Assembly: GCA_006384855.1 (NCBI GenBank) | Contig: VCJN01002409.1 | Span: 62,001 to 126,000 of the forward strand | Length of the DNA stretch: 64,000 nt | DNA from: Tetraselmis striata | Taxonomy: Eukaryota > Chlorophyta > Chlorodendrophyceae > Chlorodendrales > Chlorodendraceae | Direction of reading: 5' to 3' | Notes under the pieces: model-generated | Told to the model about the DNA's origin: nothing | Database searches by the model: none | The model's input: only the letters and a program-made list of their open reading frames with translations | Made by a program: the position numbers and the translations under genes | Shown here: one piece after another, positions 48,219 to 59,753 of the stretch | How the letters are laid out: each line of letters opens with the position of its first letter | Numbering within the stretch: the first letter of the stretch is position 1

Positions 48219-49599
48219 CTAAGCGATGGACACCGCAGCCGCCTCGAGCGCGACCTCATGCGCGGTGCGCGCCGCGAGCTTCTCCCCGCCCTCGATCGTC
48301 AGCTGCACAAAGATGGCCTGCGTGCCGATGCCGCAGTCGTTGTTGACGTCGCCGTCCTTCTGGGGCGGGTCGATCGCGATGTAGACGTAGCCGTCCTGCC
48401 CCCAGTTGGCGCTCCACGTGTTCTTCACGATCCAGTAATCCACGCCCTCCGGGCTGCGCCCGTAGCCGGACACAATGACCACGTGGTCCAGGGTGTCGGC
48501 CGCGGTCTTGCACTCGGGGCTGTGGAAGATCCCCTCCCTACAGTGCCGTGCAGCGCGATCAGCGCGCACTACCGGAGCCTCTAATTGGGTTGAATGAATC
48601 ATCCAGCGAAGCGTCGATTTTTCGGCAGTGAGCTTTATTGCCGTACGGGTACCCGTATAGTGCAGCGGATCGGGCCTATAGGTGCATGACTAAAGCGCTT
48701 ATCTACTGGAATGCACTACTAAGTACTATAACCCACCCACCCGCCCGCCCACGGTCCTTAATTACACAGCCGTCCGATTACGATCTCACGGCTGGGAGGT
48801 ACGGGTACTGGTACTGGTACTCACTACTCGCTGCTGGTAATGGAAAAAAAAAAAAACTCTGGTAGCGACTACTTCAAAGCGCTGGCAATGTGAACGCTCG
48901 CTGCTGGTACTGGTACTCGCTACTCGCTGCTGGTACTGCTGGTACTGGTGTGAATTACAAAAAGGGCAGTTCCCCAGAACTGCTGGTACTGGTACTGGTA
49001 CTCGCTACTCGCTGCTGGTATTAATGGAAAAAAAACTCTGTTACTTCAAAGCGCTGGCAATGCAATTCATGGAACTGTAGGCCAGTGATATAGAACCCGT
49101 TCTTTTATAATTTTCGACGCATTCGACTGTCAAGTTACTTCATATGAATCTTTCTGCAGCCACGAGTCAAATATCCGTGCGGTATCCGTGGTATATTCTG
49201 ATACATTTAACCACATAGCTTTTCACGCCTCGCCGGGGGTCACAAACGATGACATACTCAAAGCGCGGTTACGGCAGGCGCTTGTGTGCATAGGTGTACG
49301 CCGCACGAATGCAGTCCCTCCCCCTCAGCAGCAGTGTGGGGCAGAGGCGGGGCGGCCACGCGGGGGGGGGGGGGGGGGGGGGGGGGACGCGCACTTGTAG
49401 AAGTACAGGTCCTTGGGCTTGGCGTCCAGCGCCACCGTCATCGGCCCGTAGAACAGCAGCGCCTCCTTCAGCAGGTCGGGGTTGCCACGCGCGTTGACCT
49501 GCACCCACTCCTGCGCGCCGCAGAGGCAGAGAGGCGTGCGTTGGGTGTCAGCCGGGACCAGCGGACCAACCCGCACCGGGCGGCGACACGTCAGCGCCC

Positions 49600-49630
<31 letters not shown>

Positions 49631-52600
49631 TTCTCCCTGTACCTTGAGCTTCACCGGGGACTCGGTGGCGTTGTCCACGCGGCACTTGTTGCCGATGCCC
49701 TCGTACGGGTACTCCTCCTCTGTCTGGATCACGGGCTGCTTGTTGGCGAGCATGTAGTTGTAGGCGGTGTCCTGCGGGGTGTGGGGGGTTGTGGCAGCGT
49801 GGCATCAGATCAAGGTGGGAACAGTGCCGCCAATGTGGGTGACGGAGGAGGATGGGGGGAAGTGAAGCGTGGGGCGCATGCCAGGGCAGAGGGCGACGGG
49901 GCAGCCGCGGCTCACCTGGAAGCCGCCGCCGCAGCCTTCGTTGCAGCCGCTGTCGTCGCAGTTGAACACGCAGTCCAGCAGCGCCTGCTCGCTGAACAGC
50001 TGCTGGCGGCCGGTCTGGCGCGCGTAGGCGGTTTCGATCGACGCGACGGTGCCAAACGTCCAGCACGAGCCGCAGGACGCCTGGTCCTTCACGGGCGAGT
50101 CCAGGATGGTGCCGCGGTAGTCGAGCGTGGCCGGCAGCTGCGGACCGACGGGTCAAAACGCGACCGTTCCGTCAGCGGAGGATCCCATCTCAGCAGCGGT
50201 GTCGATGCCGCCGTGGCAGCTTAAACGGGTCCAGTGCAGGGCGGCAGGGTACGTAGGCCAATCACGGCACGCAAAAGGCCTGGCCCAAACTAGGGCACCA
50301 ATGCACCAAAGCTCATTACACCCACACAGGGCACACGCGTTTGCGTGGATATGCACACGCCACGGGTGCCGACGCGGTGATAAGAGCACCGCGAGTAAGA
50401 AGCCGCCCTCCCCGGCGGAGGTCAAATGTGGACGGACCCATAGCGATTGCTCATTTACGCATGCAAGCCAAACTTGAGGCTTGTGATAAGGGTGTCGGCA
50501 CCCGTGCGTTTGAACACACTATCAGTGTGCGACAATGTTGCCGTCCGTCTATCCAGGCATAAGCCGTGTCGTCTGCACAGGGAGGGAACCTCCCTGCGGG
50601 CATGCGAGCAACGCTGCCTCTTTCCCCTTTCCAAAGGAGCTACACCTTGGGGGCAGGGAGGGCGAGGGCGGGCGCACCAGGTGGAAGGGCTGCTGCTGGG
50701 TGTAGTTCCGCGCGCCAGGGAAGGGGAACGCCCCGAGCCTGGAGGGAGATCACACCATCTCAGCCCTCCGCAGTGCGAGTTCCTCCGGTGGGCCAGGCAT
50801 ACATGCATCGGCCATGTGTGTGTGTTGGGGGGGGGGGGGGGGGGGAGGGGGCTTACTGCGGGCCCTTGGCCTTCCGGCGCCTCAGGGCGGCCATCTCATG
50901 CGGGAGCATGTCGGCAAAGTGGTTCACCTCCAGGCTGAAGCCCTTGGCGGCGTGGTCCCAGCTGCTGATCATCTCGTGGTGCTCCGCAAACTGCGCCCTG
51001 CGAGCGTTGCCGTTTTCAACAGTTTAGGGCCACGCCCTCCAACCCACTTGGAAACACACGCATTTCAGCTGCAGGAATCTTTTCGAGTCCATACATAACA
51101 CACCCCTACAATTCACGTATGCCCCCTTCAACCTCGGTTTGGCTAAGTTGTTTTTGAGATTTTCCTAACCACATTTTAAACCCCTGTATAAATCTTTGTG
51201 GGATGGCTGGATGGGGGTGGTGCAGGCGGGGGGGCATCACTGCTGGGCAGAGGCGATGAACAACCCCTAGGATGTTCACATGGGGGGGATGAGCACATCC
51301 GTCACAGGGAAAAGCGGGGCTCAGGCTCACATGCGGGCGTGGAACTCCGCCTTGTCGGCGTGGTTGCGGCCAGTCTCGGCCGCAAACGCATGGTAGGCGG
51401 AGGCTGCGCCGTCTGCGAGCGGGCACAGCCAAAGGCATGCCGGGAGTCGAGGTCAGAAGTGGCAATGGGACCGGGATGCCTGCCAGGCGATGCTGGATGT
51501 GGCAGGCCAGGGCTCCACCGGCCCGCGGACCCTACCCAGCAGCGCCGCCGCCGGCTCCACGCCATCGCATGACTTCGGCAGGTCGAAGACGCTCGCGTCC
51601 GGCTCGCCGGCCTCAAAGTCGGAGAAGGTGGCGACGTAGTTGTCTGCGCGAGGGGTGGGGGAGGGTGGGGAATGATCATTAACAGCATGACGATTTAAAA
51701 GGTCGCCGCTGTCAGCGTGGCGAGGAGCGTTGTCCCCAGCGGCACATCCTGCCTGTGCCCTCCCTCCCACGCTCTGCCCCCCCTCGCCTTGGCCTGGCGG
51801 TGCAGATGGGGGAGGGAAGAGCGCGCGGGGGGGGGGGGGGGGGAGTTGGCAGGGCAGCAGGGGCGGGTCATTGGGCGCGCACCGTAGTGCGAGCCGCCGT
51901 AGAAGTTGGTGCCCATGGAGTCCAGCTTGAGGGGGGCGGCCTGAGTGGTGAAGAAGTTGTAGTGGAAGGTGTAGTTGCCGAATCCGTACACCATGCTTCA
52001 GGGATGCGCGGCAAGCGGGGGATGAGGCAGGCGGGTGGATTGGGGGGGGGGGGGGGGGGGGGGGAGGGGGGGTATGGCGGTGTCAGTGCGACCGCTGCTG
52101 CCGCATGGGCGAATTGACTGGTGCTGCGGGACAGAGGCGGTGGCTCGTGGGCGGGGGTGGGGGTGCACAGAGGAAACAGAGGGAAGGGACAAACGTACGC
52201 GACGGTCTGCTGAAAGTGCATCGCGCTCTCGCCGTTCACCTCCTCCTTGCCAATGAACGCCCACTCCTCGGCGTTGGACAGGTCGGGCAGCACCTGGATT
52301 GGCATCCAACGCGGGGTGAGAGGGACAGGCGCACATGCGCACACCCCATGTGATCGTTGAAGAGAGGTGACGGGCACTCACGTCGGCCAGGGTGTCGGTG
52401 GTCTCCTTCTTGGAGGCGACGCAGCGCTCGCCGTTGTTGAAAACCGTGATGACGTACTCGCGGCCCTGAAGCCGGGGGGAGGCGGGCATGCCCGCAGTTA
52501 GGGGCGATGGTGGTGGGGGTGCGCAGGCATAAAAACAACAGCTGGCCGACTGGATGGCCGAAAGCGCACCAGATCCAGACGCGTGATGGTAGTCTCCACC

Positions 52601-53259
52601 CCGTTGCGAACCATCTTCTGCATCCCCGACGCCTTATTCCTCCAGAACTGGAACTTGTACCTGCACAGTTTGGGGGGGGGGGGGGGGGGGGGAGCAAGTT
52701 GGCCAGGAGGCTCCCAGCATGGCCGCGCCACAGGGCGAGCAGGGCGAGCACGGGGGGAGGAGCTTACGTGAGGCCAACGGGCTGGTAGTTCTTGATGTAC
52801 GGCACGTCCTCGTCGAAGGCAGCCTGCCGAGGGGTACAGGTCGGCGGGGAGGGGAGAGTTACAGGAACGGCCAGTTCGGTCGGCGGGTCGACAGCGGAGG
52901 TCACGGTCGCCGCCAGCTCTTCCTTTCCGTGCGCTACGACTGCCTGGAATATTGGCTGCTTGTAGAGAGGTGTCGAAAATTTCCTATGCAGTGGTCGTGC
53001 GGCGTGCGAGGGGGGTGCCGGGCAAGGGAAAAAGGATAATAGGGGTTGAGCGGGGGCTTAGGGTTCCTGAGTTGTCGGCAGTGCGCAGCACACTCACGTA
53101 ATAGGCGTCGAGCGCCGTCGGCAGGCTGCTGCGGTCGGGATCCGTGGCGGTCATCTCAAGAGGCATGCGTCCAGCCGCGGCGGGACTGGCCGTGGCGGCG
53201 AGGAGAAGGCCCGCGAGAAGAGCACCGGCGGCGAGCCGGGCTGCGGGCGGTGGAGACAT
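48219..53259 (-). CDS. Papain-family (C1A) cysteine protease, CfaD-like, with long N-terminal domain
   Basis: Exons in transcript order: 53098-53259, 52768-52823, 52570-52660, 52382-52465, 52199-52293, 51883-51995, 51536-51643, 51331-51412, 50857-50997, (one small missing exon within 50138-50856), 49916-50137, 49643-49771, 49395-49510 and 48219-48537. All other phases close; about 575 aa. Order: signal peptide (AGALLAGLLLAATASPAAAG); an N-terminal domain of about 200 residues with VLPDLSNAEEW and NFYGGSHYDNYVATF, as in counting factor-associated protein D of Dictyostelium; an inhibitor I29 prodomain (FSLEVNHFADMLPHEMAAL); and the mature protease with catalytic Cys in QASCGSCWTF, His in LDHVVIVSGYG and Asn in VKNTWSANWGQDGY. 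It is probably a lysosomal/vacuolar or secreted protease made as a zymogen. Six introns carry poly-C on the sense strand. Confidence 0.88.
48780..49065. repeat. GTAC-rich tandem repeat with GGTGTGAATTACAAAAAGGG motif in a protease intron
   Basis: A unit of about 180 bp occurs twice (about 48805-48895 and 48984-49062). Each copy has tggtactggtactcgctact, ctgctggta, tggaaaaaaa, actctg and cttcaaagcgctggcaatg. Between them lies ggtgtgaattacaaaaaggg (48948-48967), also found at about 19354, 23665, 31904 and, inverted, at 27402. It lies in the intron 48538-49394. Confidence 0.75.
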
Positions 53260-53680
53260 CGCGGCGGGGGCGGCGGCGGAGAGCTGCGATCGGCGGATCA
53301 GGCAATTGCAAGGTCGAGGTGCGGCACTCAAAACCAGCCGAGCGTCGCGATAATGCGAGGCAGACGAATTCCGGGCCGAGCGGACGGCTGTCAATACAGA
53401 CGACTGGGGTCGACAAGGCTGCGCCTGCCACAGAGAGTGCCAGATTGTTGGGCGAGAGCCGCCTTGTCGTCGCGATGCTGGTCGTCGTCAGGGCCGAGTG
53501 GACTGGGCGCTCAGTGATGACACGAGGCGGCCGGCGCAGCGATTACCTCCCGATTACGACACCTTCGACGGCGGTACGTCCGGACCAAATCCCGTCGTAT
53601 TTATTAATTACTACGGATCAGGTCTCTTGATACTTACGCCCAATATTATAAGGCAGGTCCGTTTTAATTTTATGTTTTAG

Positions 53681-53712
<32 letters not shown>

Positions 53713-54029
53713 ACTCTGTTTCCACCCCCCCCTTCTACTTTATTTATGTTGATCTCACAGTACTCAGTAGAACATGCCAAAATTAAGCTGCAAAATACCT
53801 ACCACTGGCATGAGATTCTTTTATGGTTTCAATGCATGGCTGTGTGCAGAAGGGTGCGTGTTCCCTGCCATATGCAAGCATAAACTGGAGAGGGGGTGGG
53901 GCACTTTTGGGAACCATCACCATATTACAGTCAGCATCATGACAAACCAACCATACGGTGGCCCTATCCACCCCTCCATGTAGTGCTATGATGCTGCTAT
54001 GCTGCTGTATGCCACTGCTATGTGTTGTT
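53260..54029. other. Intergenic region with a poly-C run
   Basis: The 5' flank of the protease gene, then a poly-C run of about 30 bases (about 53683-53712). No gene is supported; short frames at 53774-53983 show nothing recognisable. Confidence 0.45.
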
Positions 54030-55067
54030 GCTATCACCGCGCTGCGCCGCCCTGCTGCGGAATACTGCCTGGCTGTCAAGTTCTCGCATCTTCTCAGCAC
54101 AGTTGGCCTTGGCGCCCCTCACGAGCACATGATAGCCGGCACGCTCGCAGGTTTTGCACAAAGGCAAAACAGTGGTGCATAATTACAGTCTGTAACGCCT
54201 CATGATCTAGGAGTCCTCCGTCTCCATCGCCTGGACAATAGCACAACGCATCATCAGTGGGAGCAGTGTGGCAAGCGTACATGAAGGGGGGCTGGGGGCG
54301 GTACATAGTAGTGGCAGCAGACCTCACATGATGATGATAGATCCTGCACACTTTGCACACAAGGGGGGATGAACTCCCAAGTGGGGTTCTTCTTCTTGTA
54401 TATGCGGTGTAATACTCAATCATTCTCCACCGGAGCAGCACATGTCCGGCGGGAATCACACACAAAGGAAGCGTGATGAGGATGGTCCTCATCCAGAGAT
54501 TGCATGCCACACATGTGTCAGAGTTTTTTGACTGAGTGTTTGCAAGGCCATTGGTAGCCAGCCGCCACATGCGCCACATTCAACAAGGCGACATGATGGT
54601 TAATCAGTGGCGTGTCGGCTGCATATGATATACTGAATGTGGCATGCAGGGGGGGGGGGGGGCGAGCGGCTCACCGCTAGTTGGTAGTCTCCTCTGATGT
54701 GACAGCTGACTCATCAAGTCGCGATGGAAGCACCATGTTGCAACGTGCTTGCCAAGAGACGAAGCACCACGGCTGCTTCTAGCAGTCCGGCTTCTTGCAG
54801 CGCACAATTCCACGTAGCCGCCCAATGCCTCCGATCTGAGATCCCGTCCGATTGCCAACTACACGAGCACGGGACGACACGGGAGTGGCAGTGTCTTGCC
54901 TAGCAGCCGGCTATGTTGGCTGTTCAGTAGGCGCTGCCGGGTGCGACTGCTGGCCCCGCGGCTACGGCGCCAGCCACCCCCGCTCGAAGTCGAGCGTAGA
55001 CTTGGTAAGAAGCATGCCTTCCCATATCACAGTGATCTTCAGGCAGAAGTCGTTGTTGTCAGCCATG
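54030..55067 (-). CDS. Probable multi-exon gene of unknown function
   Basis: An ATG at 55067 starts MADNNDFCLKITVIWEGMLL. A donor after GAGCGGGG (gtggct) would join in frame to an exon after ctcag at about 54838, reading SEALGGYVELCAARSRTARS and ending at AGCG/gtgagc (about 54672) just before a poly-C intron. Further coherent segments on the same strand are LPLCVIPAGHVLLRW, SSPLVCKVCRIYHHH (54340-54470) and LPLCKTCERAGYHVLVRGAK (about 54105-54165). The Cys pairs suggest zinc binding. The later joins are not resolved and no family is recognised. The poly-C intron on the sense strand is like those of the proven genes and supports a real gene. Confidence 0.35.
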
Positions 55068-56099
55068 TTGGCGAGGAGGGGTGAGATGGTGGATTAGGGT
55101 GGGCCAGTGGGAGGTCAGTGCCTGTCCAACCCGGCCAAGCTCCGTCCAAGGATATGCATGGCCCGGATATTAAAGATTTTCCGTGCGTTCTCTAGACGCT
55201 ATCCACGTATCCAACACATTATGTTAACGGCGGCAGTGCGGGGCTGAGCCCCCAGCCGCTCATGCACCGCTCCCAGCCGCCAAGTACTGCTTAAGTACGT
55301 GAACATAAAGTTGAGGCCACTTACAAAGTGCCCCCCCCCCTGTGTTTCTCCGGAAAGTAGAGTACTAAAACATAACATTCAATCGGACCTGCCTAACACA
55401 TAACATGCAAATTATATTTTGTTTAGAGCTGCGTTCTTGGGGGGTTTCCTTCCTCTCGCTTAACCCTAGGGTATGCGGGTATCGACACCGGCTGCTCGCG
55501 GCCTCTGCGCCACGCTAATTTGACGACAACTTCAAGAGCGCCCGCCCGGCGCACGAGATGGCGGCGCCGCGAACCACCTTCACCAAGGACGTCACCAAGG
55601 ACTCCGGTAAGGGCAGGGCGAAGGCCGAGGGGCCGACGGCCGACAAGCGGAATGATGGGGTGCTCCGCCGTGCCGGCCCTAGGCAGCTGTCGGCGTTTCG
55701 ATGACACGCCTCTGGGCGTGCCTATTTCCAAGCAACGCTGCAATAGAGTCGTCGGCACGAGCGGGACGCCCTCACCACTGACCCACATGTCCGGGTCGTC
55801 GGCGCCCTTTCCCTACCCTCACCAGAGTCAACCCCTCCGGTTTCATTATGTCCTTCTAAATCACGGGTCTACGCCGCCTCCCCCTTGCTGGCGTGCCCAT
55901 TCCGACCCGCCGCGCTAACCCTCTTTGCCCGTCGCTCGCACAGCGGCCTCTCGCGCCGGGCGACCCGGCGGGCCAGGTACTCGCGCGACACCCGTTACGA
56001 GATCAGCGGCTACAACACCCTACCTCGCTGGCACCATCGTGCTACTCTTGGCCCCGTCGTCACCACCTGGCGAGCGCCACAGTCGAACCGCGCAGCGGC

Positions 56100-57714
56100 G
56101 TACGGCGTGTCCGTCGCACCACGAAGATGCCTACGTACTTCATCACAAGTACGAAGCGGGCGAAGGGAGGGGAAGGTCTTTGCAGCGAGCTCATGCGAGG
56201 CAGCATGATCGAAGCTATGCTGTACAACACGGACTCACGACTGGGACGCCAAGGTGCTCGACATCACGACTACATCGCTCACGGCCAGCACCTACTCGAA
56301 CTACGAGGGTAAGATCCGCCTCTTCGTCGAGTTTTGCATCGACAAAGAAGGCATCCCCCCTCTAGACTACACCGCCGAGCCAACGTGCGCCCGCTACCTC
56401 GCCTGGATTGCGGAGCGCGGCACCATCGGTGCCGGCTTTCTGCAGCCCTGCGTCTCCGCTGATAGAGGCGGAGTAACCACGACAAAAGCGCTAGCGGATC
56501 TGTTGCCAGTATGCGATATTTATCACATATATATGTACGAGTATCCATTATTACGGGTACCCGCACATAATGATACCGCTATTCCGTATATCATACGGGA
56601 TCCGCATACGAGTACAACCGATGATACTCGTACTTGTCGCTTACACTCCTACCCCTCTCAAAGAATCCGAATCGTCTCCTTCCACGCGCGAAGTTCATAC
56701 ATTATCATCCGTACACTATGGTGAATGGCACCACAATGCGGAATCGAACCTGCGCGCTTCCGGGTCAGGCTCCGAAGCCAAATGATAGAGGCGGAGTAAC
56801 CACGACAAAAGCGCTAGCGGATCTGTTGCCAGTATGCGATATTTATCACATATATATGTACGAGTATCCATTATTACGGGTACCCGCACATAATGATACC
56901 GCTATTCCGTATATCATACGGGATCCGCATACGAGTACAACCGATGATACTCGTACTTGTCGCTTACATCCGCCATCAACACCGGTCGGGAGGACGCCCC
57001 GGCCACCGGTCGAGCATTCATCGACATGAAGCGCGCGCTTCAAATCCGTCAGCTGAAGACCATCGAGGAGCTTCAGTGCGCCCCCTTGCCGTGCGATATC
57101 ATCACCGACATTGACCTTGCGCTGCCCGCCGTCCCACGACCACCACATACTACGGCTACATCTTTCGCGACGGCGCAGCGGTGTGTTCGACGTTTATGTT
57201 TCACTCCCGTGGAGAGCCCAACGTCTCATGCCGACTCCGTGACATGGCCGTCGATGCCCACAGCATCACCCTCTTCGTCAACCGCGCGAGAACGCGGGAC
57301 ATCGCAAGCGTCGAGATGGGTTCAAGCCCCTACTTCAAATCCATGCCACCGCCGTGCCCAGGCACTTGGACAGCCCTTCTCCGCCGCTTCGTCATATACC
57401 GCGACGCGGCTTTCCGGGGACTCCCTCCGCCAAGCAACCCGATCGATTATGGGCGCTCCCCGGCGACGGTGCTACCCCACCCCTTACAACATGGAACGCC
57501 GCTATCCTCGATCGGCCACTGTCTCAAGCGGGCCGTCGGCCGCATCAATCGAGCTCCCCCCCTCCCCCCCCCCCCCCCCCCCCCCCCCCCCCGCGGAGGC
57601 TTTGTATGGACCTCGCACTCCTTACGGAAGGGCGCGGCATCGGGCGCTGACGTAGCTAGCGTGCCCTTGGACAAAATACGCCATTGGGGCGGATGGGCGG
57701 CCCACAATTCTGCG
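56100..57714 (+). pseudogene. Tyrosine recombinase pseudogene of the second YR element
   Basis: The core-binding domain (SLTASTYSNYEGKIRLFVEF, then ARYLAWIAERG) runs to 56459. It resumes after the LTR insertion with AINTGREDAP. The catalytic part has the first Arg (FHSRGEPNVSCRLRD), H-x-x-R (WTSHSLRKGAAS) and HWGGWA. The catalytic Tyr lies beyond copy B, at about 60920 (YYID). One frame change is visible near 57150 (YGYIFRDGAAV is in another frame), and a poly-C run of about 35 bases (57556-57591) has expanded inside the ORF as a proline stretch. It is therefore dead by two insertions and at least one frameshift. Confidence 0.75.
56460..56968 (-). mobile_element. Miniature LTR retrotransposon (TRIM-like), 509 bp
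   Basis: Two identical 186-bp direct repeats (56460-56645 and 56783-56968) flank a 137-bp internal part with no ORF. On the minus strand each LTR begins TGTAAG and ends TATCA, the canonical TG...CA. A primer-binding-like TGGCTTCGGAGCC starts two bases inside the 5' LTR (minus strand, near 56780). A polypurine tract, gagaggggtaggag, abuts the 3' LTR (56646-56659). A 5-bp target duplication, tccgc, flanks it (56455-56459 and 56969-56973), and removing one copy plus the element restores the YR reading frame. It would depend on an autonomous LTR element for RT and integrase. Confidence 0.9.
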
Positions 57715-58091
57715 TTTCAAAGTTGAGTCTGGTTTTGTCAAAAAGGTCGCGCAGGCTGTTTTACACGGTCAAGAGCCGAAATTGGCAGGATGGTTTAGCG
57801 AAAGCGTGGAGGGAAAACGGAGTCAGGGGGGGCGCTGCGTGGAACGCAGCGAAAACTGGAAGATGGCAGGCTCAGCTGTTCTAGCTGCTTTTATATCTAC
57901 TCGTGCTGCACCCAAAAAGGGCGCAACAACAGATGCCTAGTTCCCGTACCACTGAGCAGCACTTGTAGCTGAAAAGCGGTTAGGAGGAAACCCCATAAAC
58001 TAGTTTAAAACATTTCAAAGTTGAGTCTGGTTTTGCCATTCTTGAGCGAACGGAGAGAGCGGTGGATTGACGGAGAAGAGGTAGCGCCAAG

Positions 58092-59753
58092 TCATGAAGG
58101 AGGCACTGGGAAGGCCACCGCTGCGGAGTCCTGTTGGACTTGGAAGTGGCGGAGGGGGGCGATGTGTCCAAAGAAGAACCATGCGCCAGGTGAAGGAAGA
58201 ACGTTGGGGTCGATGTAGTCCAGAACGACGTCAGAGTTAGTGGCCCAACCGCCTTGGTAGCGAATGTGGGACAATGGCACTCCGATGGCGTTAGCTGCAG
58301 AAGCTGCGCCCTTGCGAAGACTGTGTGAAGTCCAGGAAGTGCCAGCAGGGGGGGCAGCGTTGACTAGACTGATGGCTGCAGACAGCCAGTCTGACATTGT
58401 AGCCGCAGTCCAAGGTTTTGACTGCTCGGCCGCAGTGACAGCCCAGAAGTTTGATGTAGCCAAGTCAACAGTAACCAGGGGGACAGATTGGACGTTGTCG
58501 ATGAAGTGGTGCAGGAGACGTGCCACTCGAGGGTGCTCGGACACCGGAAGGAGAAGTACGCGCAGGTCGTCGGGTCCCCGTCGGCCAGCGCGACCCTTCT
58601 CGCGGTCCACTTGCAGGGTGATGTTTTAGTCGTCGACATGCACGTCTCGCACTCGACAGGACACCCCAGTAAGGCCCCTAGCAAAGAACATAAAGTTGAC
58701 AACCGAGGCCATGAGGGCCCGGAAGTTGTGGTGGTACTCTGGGTAGGGAGCAGACACAATAAGCTCGGCCTTTGTGACGAAGCGGTAAGCTACGTCCGCA
58801 GGCAGAGGGACACGCAAAGGGGCAGCGTCCAGTCGGCGCTGACGCAGCATCAGCCCACGCCTTGCTGAAGTTAAGTGCAGGCTGTCCTTGGCAATTGGGT
58901 CGAGGTTGTGCAGCTCGAAGAACGTGTTGATCGCAGACATGTAAGGTTGCAGTGACTTAGCGGCGATGTGCCCCCGCTCGCCGATCCAGGCAACGTACCG
59001 AACGACAGTCGCAGTAGTCGCCTCCAGCGGGCTGATGTTCTCGGAGTCGTGACAGAACTCCGCGAACTGAGACAGCCGGCCGGCATAGCTCTTGAGCGTC
59101 TGAGCGCTGAGGGAGCTGGAGAGTAGGTCGAGCGTCCGCTGGCCCAGCTCGTCTGAGCCGAACGCGTCCTGCAGCCGAGCTCGCAATGAAGCAGCCCAGG
59201 GAGCGACAGCTTCGGGCTCGTCAATTACGTAAGTGCGTCGTTTTACGGACAGAGTTCCACCGGTACGACTACTGTTCGCAAAGTACTCGGCAGGAGCAGT
59301 TAGGTTCCCGGCGGTTGGCCGGTAGCTGCTGGACGGGTTTGCAGTAGCATTGGTACGGGTTTGCGGGGCTAGGTTCAGGTAAGAGGGCCGCCCTGCGCGC
59401 CCTTCGCGCTCGTAGCGCCTGTCTCGCGCGTAACGTACCCGCGCGAAACTTGGTCGTTGCGAACCAGTTGTAACACGTAGTGTAACAACCGACGGACGCA
59501 GTGGTGGAATGGTACGGGAGGCGGTTAGTTGAGCCGCCATGTGCAGGTGTGCGGATGGTTGAGCCGCACTCGGCTGTAGCTGTGAGAAGCGCCGCACCGA
59601 GGAAGGTCTAAAGGAAGTCTGTAAGGTGGGGGGGTCAGGCCCTAACACGGGGCGCTCATCTCGCCGTTGAGCTGCAAGGGTGCGTCTTGCGGCGGTCACC
59701 GAAAGGTGGCCTCGCAAAGCTCCAGCAGCTCCGACGAAAGGCGCCCCACACCG
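58092..59753 (-). pseudogene. Tyrosine recombinase ORF2 of copy B, with one nonsense codon
   Basis: The same protein as in copy A (core-binding LSAQTLKSYAGRLSQ, FFARGLTGVSCRV, TSHSLRKG, LDYIDP). An in-frame TAA at 58626-58628 lies where copy A has VDTYNIT (gac-gac-taa against gac-acc-tac). This splits it into 58626-59753 and 58092-58625. All catalytic residues lie after the stop except the first Arg, so this copy should not make active recombinase unless the stop is read through. The 12 codons between the ORF1 TGA (59754-59756) and 59717 are open, as in copy A. Confidence 0.85.

Noticed and set aside
49286..50224. A 312-aa plus-strand ORF rich in Gly/Val/Ala
   Set aside because: It is the antisense shadow of the cysteine protease exons at 49395-49510, 49643-49771 and 49916-50137, and crosses poly-G introns.
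56700..56785. A tRNA gene on the minus strand
   Set aside because: Only the T-loop/B-box half is present; no D arm or A box, and the T stem does not pair well. Better explained as part of the miniature LTR element.
56460..56968. Reading the 186-bp direct repeats as another pair of YR-element A repeats, since both are 186 bp long
   Set aside because: The sequences are unrelated; TG...CA ends, polypurine tract and a 5-bp target duplication show an LTR element.
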